Positions 24,441 to 33,316 of a stretch of DNA of 64,000 nt are shown in pieces. Origin of the DNA: VXMO01 sp965205915 (GTDB lineage Bacteria; Chloroflexota; Dehalococcoidia; UBA6926); contig OZ242191.1 in NCBI GenBank assembly GCA_965205915.1, forward strand, positions 1,612,001 through 1,676,000, written 5' to 3'. The notes under the pieces were generated by a model that worked only from the letters and a program-made list of their open reading frames with translations, made no database searches and was not told where the DNA came from. A program made the translations under genes and the position numbers. How positions within the stretch are numbered: position 1 is the first letter of the stretch; each line of letters starts with the position of its first letter.

Positions 24441-25889
24441 ATGCCTGACCTAAACGTCCCCAACCGCACCCTCTTCCACGGCGACAACCTCCCGTTCCTA
24501 CGCGGCTTGAACAGCGAGTCAATACATCTGATTGCGACGGACCCGCCGTTCAACAAGGGGCGCGACTTTCACGCGACGCCGGACAGCCTCGCTCGCGGCG
24601 CAAAGTTCCAGGACCGCTGGAGTTGGGACGATGACGTCGAGGGCGAGTGGCTTGATCAGATAACCGACGACTGGCCAAAAGTGATGAACGTCATCAACGG
24701 CTCACGGGACAGCTTTGGCGACGACATGGGCGCGTTCCTGAGCCTCATGGCCGTCCGGCTAATCGAGATGCGCCGCGTCCTCCGCAAAGACGGTAGCATC
24801 TACCTCCACTGCGACCCGACTGCGAGCCACTATCTGAAGCAACTAATGGACGCGGTGTTTGGCAACGCGAATTTCCGGAATGAGATTGTGTGGAAACGGT
24901 CTCACCCTAAGGGATTAGCCTTTACCCGTTTCGCATCGAACCACGACGTGATCCTAGTCTATGGGGCCAACCGCGATGCAATCTGGAATCCAATGTATGT
25001 CGACAATCCTCGAGCCCACCACCAGTACAACCTCATAGAAGAAGGCACAGAGCGTAGATACCAGTTGACAAGTTTATTGAATCCGAATCCAGACCGCCCG
25101 AACCTGACGTATGAATTCAAGGGCGTAACAAGGGTATGGCGGTGGACAAGAGAGCGCATGGAACAGGCTGATAGAGACGGGCTAATCGTTGTTCCGCGTG
25201 AGGGACAGGGGGTTCCGAGACTAAAGAGGTATCTTGATGAACAGGAAGGGATTCCAATAGGTGACACTTGGGACGACATTCCAATTGCGGCGGGCAAAGA
25301 ACGCGTTGGCTACCCCACGCAAAAGCCGCTGGCTCTGTATGAGCGCATCATCAGCGCGAGCAGTAATGAGGGTGATATCGTGCTCGATCCATTCGCGGGG
25401 TGCGCGACAACGCCCATCGCGGCAGAGCGGCTCCGTCGGCAGTGGGTCGGCATGGACATATGGGACGGGGCGTATAACGTCGTCAAGCAGCGCATGGAGG
25501 ACAATCGGCAGTTGCTGACTGACCCTAACCCGCAGATTCACTACGTGACGGCGCCGCCGGAGCGGACAGACGAGGCGGAGGAGGCGGTGCCGTTCTTACA
25601 GGTGACGGAGCGGTACAAGGAGCCTGCCGGGCCAAAGATGTCGCGTCAGGAGATGTTTGAGCATCTCATCGCGCAGAACGGGCAGAAATGCCAGGGGTGC
25701 GACCGCGCCTTTGACGATCCGCGCTACCTTCAGCTGGATCACAATACGCCCCGCGCGGACGGCGGGATCAATCACATCACGAATCGCGTGCTGCTGTGCG
25801 GGCCATGCAACATGCTGAAATCGAATATCTATACGTTGTCCGGACTACGGAGAGAGAACACGAAGCGGGGGTATATGGCGGGCGAGTAG
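24441..25889 (+). CDS. DNA methyltransferase fused to an HNH nuclease domain
   Basis: This 482-residue protein has a beta-class N4/N6 amino-methyltransferase: the catalytic DPPF at about residues 34-37 precedes the SAM-binding LDPFAGCATT near 315. Residues 400-480 form a zinc-stabilised HNH endonuclease domain with CQGC, LQLDHNTPRADGG and CGPCNMLKS. The fusion could act as a combined modification-restriction enzyme or modify DNA only. The recognition site is unknown. It is preceded without gap by a small membrane protein. No separate restriction gene is adjacent. Confidence 0.88.
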   Translation: MPDLNVPNRTLFHGDNLPFLRGLNSESIHLIATDPPFNKGRDFHATPDSLARGAKFQDRWSWDDDVEGEWLDQITDDWPKVMNVINGSRDSFGDDMGAFLSLMAVRLIEMRRVLRKDGSIYLHCDPTASHYLKQLMDAVFGNANFRNEIVWKRSHPKGLAFTRFASNHDVILVYGANRDAIWNPMYVDNPRAHHQYNLIEEGTERRYQLTSLLNPNPDRPNLTYEFKGVTRVWRWTRERMEQADRDGLIVVPREGQGVPRLKRYLDEQEGIPIGDTWDDIPIAAGKERVGYPTQKPLALYERIISASSNEGDIVLDPFAGCATTPIAAERLRRQWVGMDIWDGAYNVVKQRMEDNRQLLTDPNPQIHYVTAPPERTDEAEEAVPFLQVTERYKEPAGPKMSRQEMFEHLIAQNGQKCQGCDRAFDDPRYLQLDHNTPRADGGINHITNRVLLCGPCNMLKSNIYTLSGLRRENTKRGYMAGE

Positions 25890-25906
25890 AGGAGCGCACA
25901 GCCCCC

Positions 25907-25930
25907 GTCATTCCCGTGAAAACGGGAATC
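25907..25930. repeat. GTCATTCCCGTGAAAACGGGAATC repeat
   Basis: A single palindromic unit of the ATTCCC-N8-GGGAAT family lies between the methylase-HNH gene and the dgt promoter. Confidence 0.82.
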
Positions 25931-25967
25931 TTGAACTCGGAGTGCAACCCCCCCCAACCCCCAAAAA

Positions 25968-25996
25968 TTGACACCATCACCACCCAAGCGTATCGT
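25968..25996 (+). promoter_or_regulatory. sigma-70-like promoter upstream of dgt
   Basis: TTGACA (25968-25973) and TATCGT (25991-25996) are 17 bases apart. A second TTGACA at 26010-26015 has a weaker partner near 26035. Either could drive the dgt-dnaG-rpoD run. Confidence 0.65.
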
Positions 25997-26105
25997 TGTC
26001 CTTGAACCCTTGACAGGGGCTATTTTTATTTGTGTACAAAACTGACGGGCAAACGAGGGACATACGGGTACACGCAGGGAAGGCCGAGGAATCACGATAC
26101 CGTCG

Positions 26106-27197
26106 ATGAACGATCACCATATCCGCCTGCGTCTTGAGCAGCTGGAAGAGCAAACGCTCTCCCCTTTCGCTCAACTCAGCCGCAACTCGCGGGGCAGGCG
26201 TATACCTGAAGAACCCTCCTTCATGCGGACGGATTACCAGCGTGACAGGGATCGTGTCATCCACTCAAAGGCATTCCGACGCCTCAAGCACAAGACGCAG
26301 GTCTTCATCGCCCCCATAAGCGACCACTTCTCCACCCGCCTCTCCCACACCATTGAAGTCGCGCAGATCGCCCGCTCCATCGCCCGCGCCCTCCGCCTCA
26401 ATGAAGACCTCGCAGAAGCCATCGCCCTCTCCCATGACCTTGGCCACACCCCGTTCGGCCATCTTGGTGAGGACTTCTTTGCCGACAGGATCCCGGGCGG
26501 CTACCGCCACGCGGCGCAGAGCCTCCGCATCGTCGATATCCTCGAAAAAGACGGGCAGGGCCTCAACCTCACGTGGGAAGTCCGGCAGGGTATCCTCAAC
26601 CACTCCAAGGGACGCGGCAGCCTGAACGGAATCCGGCAGGCCGGGGATGAGGTCAGCCTTGAGGCCGAAATCTGCCGCCTTAGCGATGCCATCGCCTACG
26701 TCAACCACGACCTCGGCGACGCCCTCCGCGCCGGCGTCCTTGAACCCGATGACATCCCGCTCCACGTCCGCCAAACACTCGGCAACCGACACGCCGAGCG
26801 CCACAATACCATCATCGCCGACCTCGTCGAAACCTCATGGCCCGTCACCGGCGAAGCCACATCGAATATGTCGAACGGACACCTCCCCCACATCGCCATG
26901 AGCCAACCCGTATTGCAGGCCGTCATCGACCTGCGCGAGTTCCTCTTTGACAACGTCTATCTCTCCGCCGCCCAAACCCAGAACGAAGAGCCGCTCCGCA
27001 TCCTTGAGACCCTGTGGGACGCCTTCACCAACAATCCCGAACTTATCCCGGAGGGCTACGCCCGGCCCGGTGATGATCCCGTCCGCCGCGCCGTCGACTA
27101 CATCTCCGGCATGACCGACCAATTTGCGGAACGCACTGCGGCAGACCTCCGCGTAGGCCGCGCGCCCACCAGGCCGCTCGCAGAGGTGGCGCTATGA
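26106..27197 (+). CDS. dgt: deoxyguanosinetriphosphate triphosphohydrolase-like protein
   Basis: This 363-residue HD-domain protein would hydrolyse dNTPs to nucleoside and triphosphate. The metal-binding H...HD...D set is visible: RLSHTIEVAQIAR, ALSHDLGHTPFGH and the later Asp in AIAYVNHDLGD. The N-terminal SFMRTDYQRDRDRVIHSKAF is typical of bacterial dGTPases. It overlaps dnaG by four bases (ATGA), which ties nucleotide-pool control to primase expression; the dgt-dnaG order is common in several phyla. Confidence 0.93.
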   Translation: MNDHHIRLRLEQLEEQTLSPFAQLSRNSRGRRIPEEPSFMRTDYQRDRDRVIHSKAFRRLKHKTQVFIAPISDHFSTRLSHTIEVAQIARSIARALRLNEDLAEAIALSHDLGHTPFGHLGEDFFADRIPGGYRHAAQSLRIVDILEKDGQGLNLTWEVRQGILNHSKGRGSLNGIRQAGDEVSLEAEICRLSDAIAYVNHDLGDALRAGVLEPDDIPLHVRQTLGNRHAERHNTIIADLVETSWPVTGEATSNMSNGHLPHIAMSQPVLQAVIDLREFLFDNVYLSAAQTQNEEPLRILETLWDAFTNNPELIPEGYARPGDDPVRRAVDYISGMTDQFAERTAADLRVGRAPTRPLAEVAL

Positions 27198-29101
27198 CCG
27201 TCGTCGATGACATCAAGGCCCGCACGGATATCGTTGACCTTATCCAGTCGCGCGTCCCCCTCCAGAAAGCTGGCCGCAACTTCAAAGCAAACTGCCCCTT
27301 CCACAACGAAAAGACCCCATCCTTCGTCGTATTCCCGGAGCGCGGCACGTGGCACTGCTTCGGAGCCTGCGGCGAGGGCGGCGATGTCTTCTCATTCATC
27401 CAACGCGCCGACAATCTCACCTTCTCCGAGACCCTCTCACGTCTCGCTGAACGCGCCGGCGTCACCATGCCGGAGACCCGCCGACAGGACGAGACCCAGC
27501 GCAAAGAGAACGAAGAACTCTACACCGTCCTTCAGAACTCCGCCGACTACTTTGAGCGCATCCTCATCCACTCCCCTGCCGGTGAGCAGGCGCGCCGCTA
27601 CCTAAAGGAGCGCGGCATCAATGATGAGACCATCAAGGATTTCCAACTCGGCATGGCCCCGAAGGCGTGGGAGGGACTGAAAGGACACCTCTCAGACCTC
27701 GGCCACAGCGAACAGCAGATGCAAGCCGCCGGCCTGATCATCGAGCGTGACGGCGACAGCGAGGGCGCCTACGACCGATTCCGCGAACGCCTCATGTTCC
27801 CCATCCGGGACACCAAGGGGCGCGTCATCGGTTTCGGCGCCCGCGCCCTTGATGACTCCCAGCCCAAATATCTGAACTCCCCGCAAACCCCCCTCTTTGA
27901 CAAGAGCGGATCCCTCTTTGCCATAGACCGCGCCCAGCAAGCAATCCGCGACGAGGGTGAAGTAGTCCTCGTTGAGGGCTACATGGACGCCCTACAGGCC
28001 CATCAGGTTGGATTCGCCAACGTCGTCGCCATCATGGGCACGGCGCTCACTGAGCGGCAGGTCACCCTCGTTCGCAACTACGCGCGCCGCTACGCCCTCG
28101 CCCTCGATCAGGACGCCGCCGGTGAAGAGGCCACGCGACGCAGCCTGGAATCCGCCTTCGATATATTCCGGCGCGAGGTCGTCCGCGTCGCCGGTTCCGC
28201 CGTCCCAATGGGTGTCCGACGTGAACTGCCCAAACTCCGCATCATCACCATGCCCCCGGGCCGCGATCCTGACGATGTGATTCGTAACGACCCCGATGAT
28301 TGGCGCAACCGCATTGAGCAGGCCACCCCCATCCTCGACTACCTGATTCAGTCGGAAGCGGCGCGTCCCGAATCCTCGACGGCAGAGGGCCGCCTTGAAG
28401 TCGTCAATCGCATCTTCCCCCTCATAACGTCGCTCGATAATCCCTTTGAGCAACAGGAAGCGTTCAGCAAGCTCGCCTCCGCCCTCAAAATCGAGGAACG
28501 AACCCTCGAAGCCGCCGTCGGTCGGCCCGAGCGTCGCAGAACTCCCCAAAGACGCGCGTCCTACAACAACGCCACTCAGCAAAATGGCGGCCTCGCTGCC
28601 GAAATCGGCGCGGATGCCCTGAATGAAACCCGCCGGGAAGTCGTCGAAGAACACCTACTCGCCCTTATCCTCACCCATGACAACGAAATCTATGAAGCGT
28701 GGAAACGCCTCGAGCTCCCCGAACTCCCGGATCACTTCTTCTGGAACCCCGAAAACCGCGAACTCTGGCATCTCCTCAAAACCGCCGACCCCGTCCAACG
28801 CGCCGAGATCATGGTCAGCCCGGACGCCGAACAACTCAGGCGAAAGATTCCGACGCAGCTCGATCGCCGCGAGCAGGGCAAGGCCCTCAGCGACCTCGTT
28901 CGCCGCATGTGGGAACGCCAGCTCAAACGGGATGAAGTCGAAGCCGCGGAGGCGGTCGCATCAGTCGCGGAGGAGGATGGCGAGGCGGCAGACGCCCTCC
29001 GCACGATGACGGACGAAATGAGAGACCAATTCACGGCGCGCCTTGAACAACTTCGCGCCGTCCAAACCGGCAACTGGAACAGGGACAACCGCAATGCCTA
29101 A
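27194..29101 (+). CDS. dnaG: DNA primase
   Basis: This 635-residue protein has the standard DnaG layout. The N-terminal CHC2-type zinc domain (CPFHNEKTPSF and WHCFGACGEGG, residues 36-65) is followed by the TOPRIM catalytic domain with VEGYMDALQAHQ and LALDQDAAG. The C-terminal helicase-binding domain is helical. It makes RNA primers at the replication fork. The start overlaps dgt, and rpoD follows 42 bases downstream, so the three genes resemble a macromolecular-synthesis operon without rpsU. Confidence 0.96.
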   Translation: MTVVDDIKARTDIVDLIQSRVPLQKAGRNFKANCPFHNEKTPSFVVFPERGTWHCFGACGEGGDVFSFIQRADNLTFSETLSRLAERAGVTMPETRRQDETQRKENEELYTVLQNSADYFERILIHSPAGEQARRYLKERGINDETIKDFQLGMAPKAWEGLKGHLSDLGHSEQQMQAAGLIIERDGDSEGAYDRFRERLMFPIRDTKGRVIGFGARALDDSQPKYLNSPQTPLFDKSGSLFAIDRAQQAIRDEGEVVLVEGYMDALQAHQVGFANVVAIMGTALTERQVTLVRNYARRYALALDQDAAGEEATRRSLESAFDIFRREVVRVAGSAVPMGVRRELPKLRIITMPPGRDPDDVIRNDPDDWRNRIEQATPILDYLIQSEAARPESSTAEGRLEVVNRIFPLITSLDNPFEQQEAFSKLASALKIEERTLEAAVGRPERRRTPQRRASYNNATQQNGGLAAEIGADALNETRREVVEEHLLALILTHDNEIYEAWKRLELPELPDHFFWNPENRELWHLLKTADPVQRAEIMVSPDAEQLRRKIPTQLDRREQGKALSDLVRRMWERQLKRDEVEAAEAVASVAEEDGEAADALRTMTDEMRDQFTARLEQLRAVQTGNWNRDNRNA

Positions 29102-29143
29102 CCTAACAACCCCACAAGCAGCAAGTGAACTGGAGGAGAAAGC

Positions 29144-30652
29144 ATGACCTGGCAAGCTGGCGTACTCAATCTCGGTGACGACGAGAACGGCTCACTCTCC
29201 CAAAAGGTCGCGGAAGGCGTCGTAACGCTCGACCCAACCGCCGCATCCGAACTCCTTCGCGCGCTGCCCAACGCTGCCAAACCCGAAGTGGCAGACTGGC
29301 CTGCCTCCCGTGAGGAATGGGCAGAGGCCGCACGCCTCGAAGCCGAGGCCGAGGCGGAACTCGCCGACGCGGAGTCACTTGATGACCCCGTGCGCATGTA
29401 CCTCCGCGAAATTGGCCGCGTCGATCTCCTCAACGCCCGCCAGGAGAAAACCCTCGCCCGCAAGGCCGAGGGCTGGAAAGAACTGCAGAACCTCGAGGCC
29501 CACATCCGCGAAACCACCGGTCACAACGCCACAATCGCCGATATTGCCCTCAACCTCCTCAACAAGCTCACAACACACCGTGAACTTGCCACCTTGGTTA
29601 TCGAGCACCTTGAACTTGAGACACCCTGCACCCTGCTCACCCTCAAGGAATCTCCGGATGTCATCAAGACCATCGACATCGAGATGCACCATGAACTCGC
29701 CGAAGAGTTCGCCACCAAACTTGGACGCGAGCCGGAGGATGTCGAAAAAGAAATCATTGCGTTCTCCCTCCAGCGGTGGCTCCTACCCACCCCCCTCGTT
29801 CGCGGCTTTGCTCCCTCGCTCACCCTCGAAACAATCCCGCTCTTCCTCAGCACGCAGGACATCCACGAAGCCGCCATCATAGCGGACGAAGAGTGCCGCG
29901 AGTACCTTGATGACATTCGTCGCGAAGGCGTAATGGCACAGCGCCGCATGACGGAGGCCAACCTTCGCCTCGTCGTCAGCGTCGCCAAGAAATACATCGG
30001 ACGCGGCATGAACCTGCTTGACCTTGTACAAGAGGGCAACATCGGCCTCATCCGCGCCGTTGAGAAGTTCGACTACCGCAAGGGCTTCAAGTTCTCAACC
30101 TACGCAACGTGGTGGATCAGGCAGGCCATAACCCGCTCCATCGCCGATCAGGCCCGCACCATCCGCATCCCCGTCCACATGGTGGAGACCATCAACAAGC
30201 TCCTCCGTGAGAATCGACGCCTCGTCCAGGAACTTGGCCGCGAGCCCACCACTGAGGAAATCGCCCAGACAATGGAGATTACCCCGGATCGCGTCCGTGA
30301 AATCCTCAAGATCTCACAGGAGCCCGTCTCCCTCGAAACCCCCATCGGCGAAGAGGAAGACTCCCACCTTGGCGACTTTATCGAAGACAAGGCTGCCCTC
30401 GCCCCCGCCGACGCCGCCTCCTACCAGCTCCTCAAGGAGCAGATTGGCAGCGTCCTCGATACCCTGAGCGGGCGCGAACGGCGCGTCCTCCAGCTCCGTT
30501 TCGGCCTCGATGATGGCCGCAGCCGCACCCTCGAAGAGGTCGGGCGAGAGTTCAGCGTCACCCGTGAGCGCATCCGCCAGATCGAGGCCAAGGCCCTGCG
30601 TAAGCTCCGACACCCAACCCGCAGCCGCCGCCTCCGCGACTTCCTCGTCTAG
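29144..30652 (+). CDS. rpoD: RNA polymerase primary sigma factor
   Basis: This 502-residue sigma-70 factor has region 1.2 (DDPVRMYLREIGRVDLLNA), then an insert of about 160 residues. The region 2 core (EANLRLVVSVAKKYIGRGM, FSTYATWWIRQAI), region 3, and the region 4 helix-turn-helix with VTRERIRQIEAKALRKL follow. The promoter-reading residues are intact, which fits the TTGACA/TATxxT promoters seen in the window. GGAGGAGA precedes the ATG. The insert between regions 1.2 and 2 is the usual non-conserved region. Confidence 0.96.
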   Translation: MTWQAGVLNLGDDENGSLSQKVAEGVVTLDPTAASELLRALPNAAKPEVADWPASREEWAEAARLEAEAEAELADAESLDDPVRMYLREIGRVDLLNARQEKTLARKAEGWKELQNLEAHIRETTGHNATIADIALNLLNKLTTHRELATLVIEHLELETPCTLLTLKESPDVIKTIDIEMHHELAEEFATKLGREPEDVEKEIIAFSLQRWLLPTPLVRGFAPSLTLETIPLFLSTQDIHEAAIIADEECREYLDDIRREGVMAQRRMTEANLRLVVSVAKKYIGRGMNLLDLVQEGNIGLIRAVEKFDYRKGFKFSTYATWWIRQAITRSIADQARTIRIPVHMVETINKLLRENRRLVQELGREPTTEEIAQTMEITPDRVREILKISQEPVSLETPIGEEEDSHLGDFIEDKAALAPADAASYQLLKEQIGSVLDTLSGRERRVLQLRFGLDDGRSRTLEEVGREFSVTRERIRQIEAKALRKLRHPTRSRRLRDFLV

Positions 30653-30704
30653 CCACCGCAAGAAAACCGCTGCCGCGCCCGCCCCGAACCCCCCGCGCCC
30701 GCCC

Positions 30705-30731
30705 CGAATCCCCCGCGAAGGCGGGGGCCCA
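30705..30731. repeat. CGAATCCCCCGCGAAGGCGGGGGCCCA repeat
   Basis: One full palindromic unit follows rpoD by 50 bases, preceded by degenerate half units. It might act as the rpoD transcript end but has no T run. Confidence 0.82.
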
Positions 30732-30797
30732 GGGCGGCCTTGCCTATGTGCTACATTCAATACGATAAGCATCGACTCTGAGAGGTAGAAAATCCCC

Positions 30798-31253
30798 GTG
30801 CCCAACCTTGTCGAACAACTTGAATCGGACATGAAACAGGCCATGCGCGATCGTGATCGTTCGCGCCTGTCCGCCATCCGCATGATGCGCAGCGCCCTCC
30901 AGAACGCCGCCATCGCCAAGGGCCCCAACACCGCTCTGGACGATGCGGAGGCCTCCGACGTGCTTGCCCGCGAGGCCCGCCAACGCAAAGAATCCATAGA
31001 TGAGTTCCGCAAGGCCGGTCGTGAAGATGGCCTCGCCGACCAGGAAACCGAACTCGCCGTCGTCATGTCCTACCTACCCGAACGCCTCTCCAAAGAAGAA
31101 ATCACCCAGGAAGCCCGCAAAATCATCGACGACCTCGGTGCGCGAAGCATGACCGACCGCGGCCGGGTCATGGGCGCCCTAATGCCGGTCCTCCGAGGCA
31201 AAGCAGACGGCCGAGACGTCTCAGAAGTAGTCCAACAACTCCTCTCCCAATAA
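30798..31253 (+). CDS. GatB/YqeY domain-containing protein
   Basis: This 151-residue protein starts at GTG 30798 with AGAGGTAG nine bases upstream. It is all-helical and matches the YqeY family (MKQAMRDRDRSRLSAIRMM, then LPERLSKEEI near the middle). YqeY resembles the tail domain of GatB, the tRNA-dependent amidotransferase subunit. A role in tRNA binding or amidation is assumed for the family but not established. It often lies near rpoD/dnaG or rpsU in bacterial genomes, as here. Confidence 0.88.
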   Translation: MPNLVEQLESDMKQAMRDRDRSRLSAIRMMRSALQNAAIAKGPNTALDDAEASDVLAREARQRKESIDEFRKAGREDGLADQETELAVVMSYLPERLSKEEITQEARKIIDDLGARSMTDRGRVMGALMPVLRGKADGRDVSEVVQQLLSQ

Positions 31254-31267
31254 CCCCTACAACCTGT

Positions 31268-31522
31268 AAAGGCGCGTCGCGACGCGCCACCCCCACTCCG
31301 TCATCCCCACCCCCCACTCCGTCATTCCCGCGAACGCGGGAATCCAGACCTCCAATCCGCAACCAAGCCCCCGTCATCCTCCCCCCGTCATCCCCCCGCC
31401 CCCCCGTCATTCCCGCGAACGCGGGAATCTAAACCTCCAATCCGCAACCAACCCCCGTATCGCCCCCCCTCCGCATCCCCCGCGCCCCCCACACCGTATC
31501 CCCCGCGAAGGCGGGGGCCCAC
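31268..31522. repeat. intergenic repeat cluster
   Basis: It contains a GGCGCGTCGCGACGCGCC palindrome (about 31271-31288), two ATTCCCGCGAACGCGGGAAT units (31321-31344 and 31406-31429), each followed by an AACCTCCAATCCGCAACCAA-type tail, and a TCCCCCGCGAAGGCGGGGGCCCACGC unit (31499-31524). No gene is present. Confidence 0.87.
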
Positions 31523-31531
31523 GCTCCCATA

Positions 31532-31540
31532 TGCGATAAT
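31532..31540 (+). promoter_or_regulatory. extended -10 element for a leaderless purQ start
   Basis: TGCGATAAT ends five bases before ATG 31546, and no ribosome-binding site is present. It directly abuts a GCGGGGGCCCACGC repeat. Confidence 0.5.
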
Positions 31541-31545
31541 CACCT

Positions 31546-32268
31546 ATGACCACCCAGTCACCAATCAAGGCCGCCGTCGTCGTCTTCCCCGGCACCTGGA
31601 GCGATGCCGATTGCCATCACGTCCTCACCAACGTCTTTGAGGTTCAGGCCGACTACGTTTGGCACACCGAAAGCGACCTCTCCGAGTACGACCTCGCCAT
31701 CCTCCCCGGCGGATTCGCCCACGGCGACCACTTACGCCCCGGCGCAATCGCCCGATTCTCCCCCGTCATGGACGGCATCCGGCGCATGGCCGAAGAAGGC
31801 AAGACCGTCATAGGCATCTGCAACGGCTTCCAGGTCCTTTGCGAAGCTCAACTGCTCCCCGGCGCGCTCCTCCGCAACGCCCACCTGCAATATCGCTGCC
31901 AGTGGACGGACCTCCGTGTCGAGACAACGGACAGCCGCTTTACATCCTTGGCAGGGCAGGGCGATGTCCTCCGCGTTCCCATCTCACACGGCGATGGCAA
32001 CTACTTCGCCGACCCTGACACCATCGCCCAACTGGAGCGCGACGACCGCATCATCTTCCGCTACTCAACGCCCGAAGGCGAAATCACACCCGATGCCAAC
32101 CCCAACGGCGCGCTCGCCAACATCGCCGGAATCGTCAACGAAAACCGCAACGTGCTCGGCATGATGCCGCACCCGGAGCGCTGCTGCGAGCCGGAGATCG
32201 GCGGTGTCGATGGCCGCCCCATCTTCGCCTCAATGCTGCGCCACGCCGGCATGCCGGTGAACGCCTAA
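31546..32268 (+). CDS. purQ: phosphoribosylformylglycinamidine synthase subunit I
   Basis: This 240-residue class I glutamine amidotransferase has the nucleophile elbow GICNGFQVL (Cys near residue 92) and the His-Glu pair in MMPHPERCCE. The PGG oxyanion segment LPGGFAHGDHLRPGA is the PurQ-specific version. It supplies ammonia to PurL in the fourth step of de novo purine synthesis. purL and purS are not in the window, so the complex must be encoded elsewhere. The start has an extended -10 box just upstream and no Shine-Dalgarno sequence. Confidence 0.93.
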   Translation: MTTQSPIKAAVVVFPGTWSDADCHHVLTNVFEVQADYVWHTESDLSEYDLAILPGGFAHGDHLRPGAIARFSPVMDGIRRMAEEGKTVIGICNGFQVLCEAQLLPGALLRNAHLQYRCQWTDLRVETTDSRFTSLAGQGDVLRVPISHGDGNYFADPDTIAQLERDDRIIFRYSTPEGEITPDANPNGALANIAGIVNENRNVLGMMPHPERCCEPEIGGVDGRPIFASMLRHAGMPVNA

Positions 32269-32288
32269 CAGCCCGCCACACGACATAT

Positions 32289-32735
32289 ATGACCGACGCC
32301 ACACTCGGCATCACCTTCGCCTTCGTCGCCTCCCTCTGTTGGGCGTTTGGCTCGATACTCATCCGGCTCGGCATCGCCCGCGTCAGCCCCCAATCCGCGA
32401 CATTCCTCTCCGTCTTGGCAGGCTTCGTCTTCGTCGCCCTGATCGCGTTGATCGTCGATGCCGGAGCCTTCCTTGAGCTGACCCCCGCCGCCCTCGCCGG
32501 ATTCGCCTTCGTCGGTTTCATCTCCTTCATGGGAGGCCGCTTTCTCTACTACACTGCCGTCAGCATGATCGGCGTTGGCCGCGCCACCGCCATGGGCGGC
32601 GCAATGCCCATGATCGCCTCCGTCCTGGCCGTCCTGTTCCTCGGCGAACAATTGACCATCCCCCTGGCCGTCGGCATCATCGCCGTCGTAGCAGGAATCG
32701 GCCTAATAGTCTCCGGCCCCGCCCAAAGCTCATGA
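32289..32735 (+). CDS. single EamA-domain DMT superfamily transporter, first half
   Basis: This 148-residue protein has about five membrane spans and matches one EamA repeat (LGITFAFVASLCWAFGSIL at the start, then FMGGRFLYYTAVSMIGVGRA). Full DMT transporters contain two such repeats, about 300 residues. The next gene, 68 bases downstream in another frame, encodes a second EamA repeat, so the two products may assemble as a heterodimer. A frameshift in an ancestral two-domain gene is also possible. It lies 20 bases after purQ. The substrate is unknown. Confidence 0.8.
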   Translation: MTDATLGITFAFVASLCWAFGSILIRLGIARVSPQSATFLSVLAGFVFVALIALIVDAGAFLELTPAALAGFAFVGFISFMGGRFLYYTAVSMIGVGRATAMGGAMPMIASVLAVLFLGEQLTIPLAVGIIAVVAGIGLIVSGPAQSS

Positions 32736-32803
32736 CCCCCTCCACCCCTCCGTCCGGCCACTAAGCCGGAACGCGGACGCCAAACAGGAAAGACCAGCCA
32801 ACA

Positions 32804-33277
32804 ATGATCGCGAACCGAGAAAAAACCCGCTTCCGCGCCCCCCTCCTCTACGGCACCCTTGCAGCCCTCCTCTCCGTCTTCTGCTACGCGACAGGACAAG
32901 TGGTGGCGCGCGGACTCCTCGCCGGTGACGAAACATCCCCACCGGTCGGTTCCGCCATCACCCTATTCGTCGGAATGCTCGTGCTCGGCCTCGTCAGCTC
33001 AAGAAACATTCCCAAAGACATACGAGCCCCCAAGCGGGCGCTGATGTGGATCGCCCTCGCGGGCATCCTCGCGTCCAGTGGCGCATTCCTCAGCTTCATC
33101 GCCCTCTCCCTTGCCCCGGTGGTCCTCGTCACACCCATCGTCGCCGTCAGCCCCCTGGTGACCCTCGTACTCGCCGCCATCTTCCTCAGGCAGGTCGAGC
33201 GCGTCACCATACGCGTCGTCCTTGGCTCCTGCCTCGTCATCAGCGGCGTCATCCTCGTCATCCTGGGCAACCAATAA
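32804..33277 (+). CDS. single EamA-domain DMT superfamily transporter, second half
   Basis: This 157-residue protein has about five membrane spans (YGTLAALLSVFCYATGQVV, GILASSGAFLSFIALSLAP, TPIVAVSPLVTLVLAAIFL) and a charged N-terminus. The segment around TPIVAVSPL is typical of an EamA repeat. AGGAAAGACC lies upstream of the ATG, so it has its own translation start. Pairing with the preceding half-transporter is the simplest reading. Confidence 0.8.
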   Translation: MIANREKTRFRAPLLYGTLAALLSVFCYATGQVVARGLLAGDETSPPVGSAITLFVGMLVLGLVSSRNIPKDIRAPKRALMWIALAGILASSGAFLSFIALSLAPVVLVTPIVAVSPLVTLVLAAIFLRQVERVTIRVVLGSCLVISGVILVILGNQ

Positions 33278-33316
33278 TCGCCGCCAACCCGTGTACCATC
33301 AAATAAGGCAGGGAAC

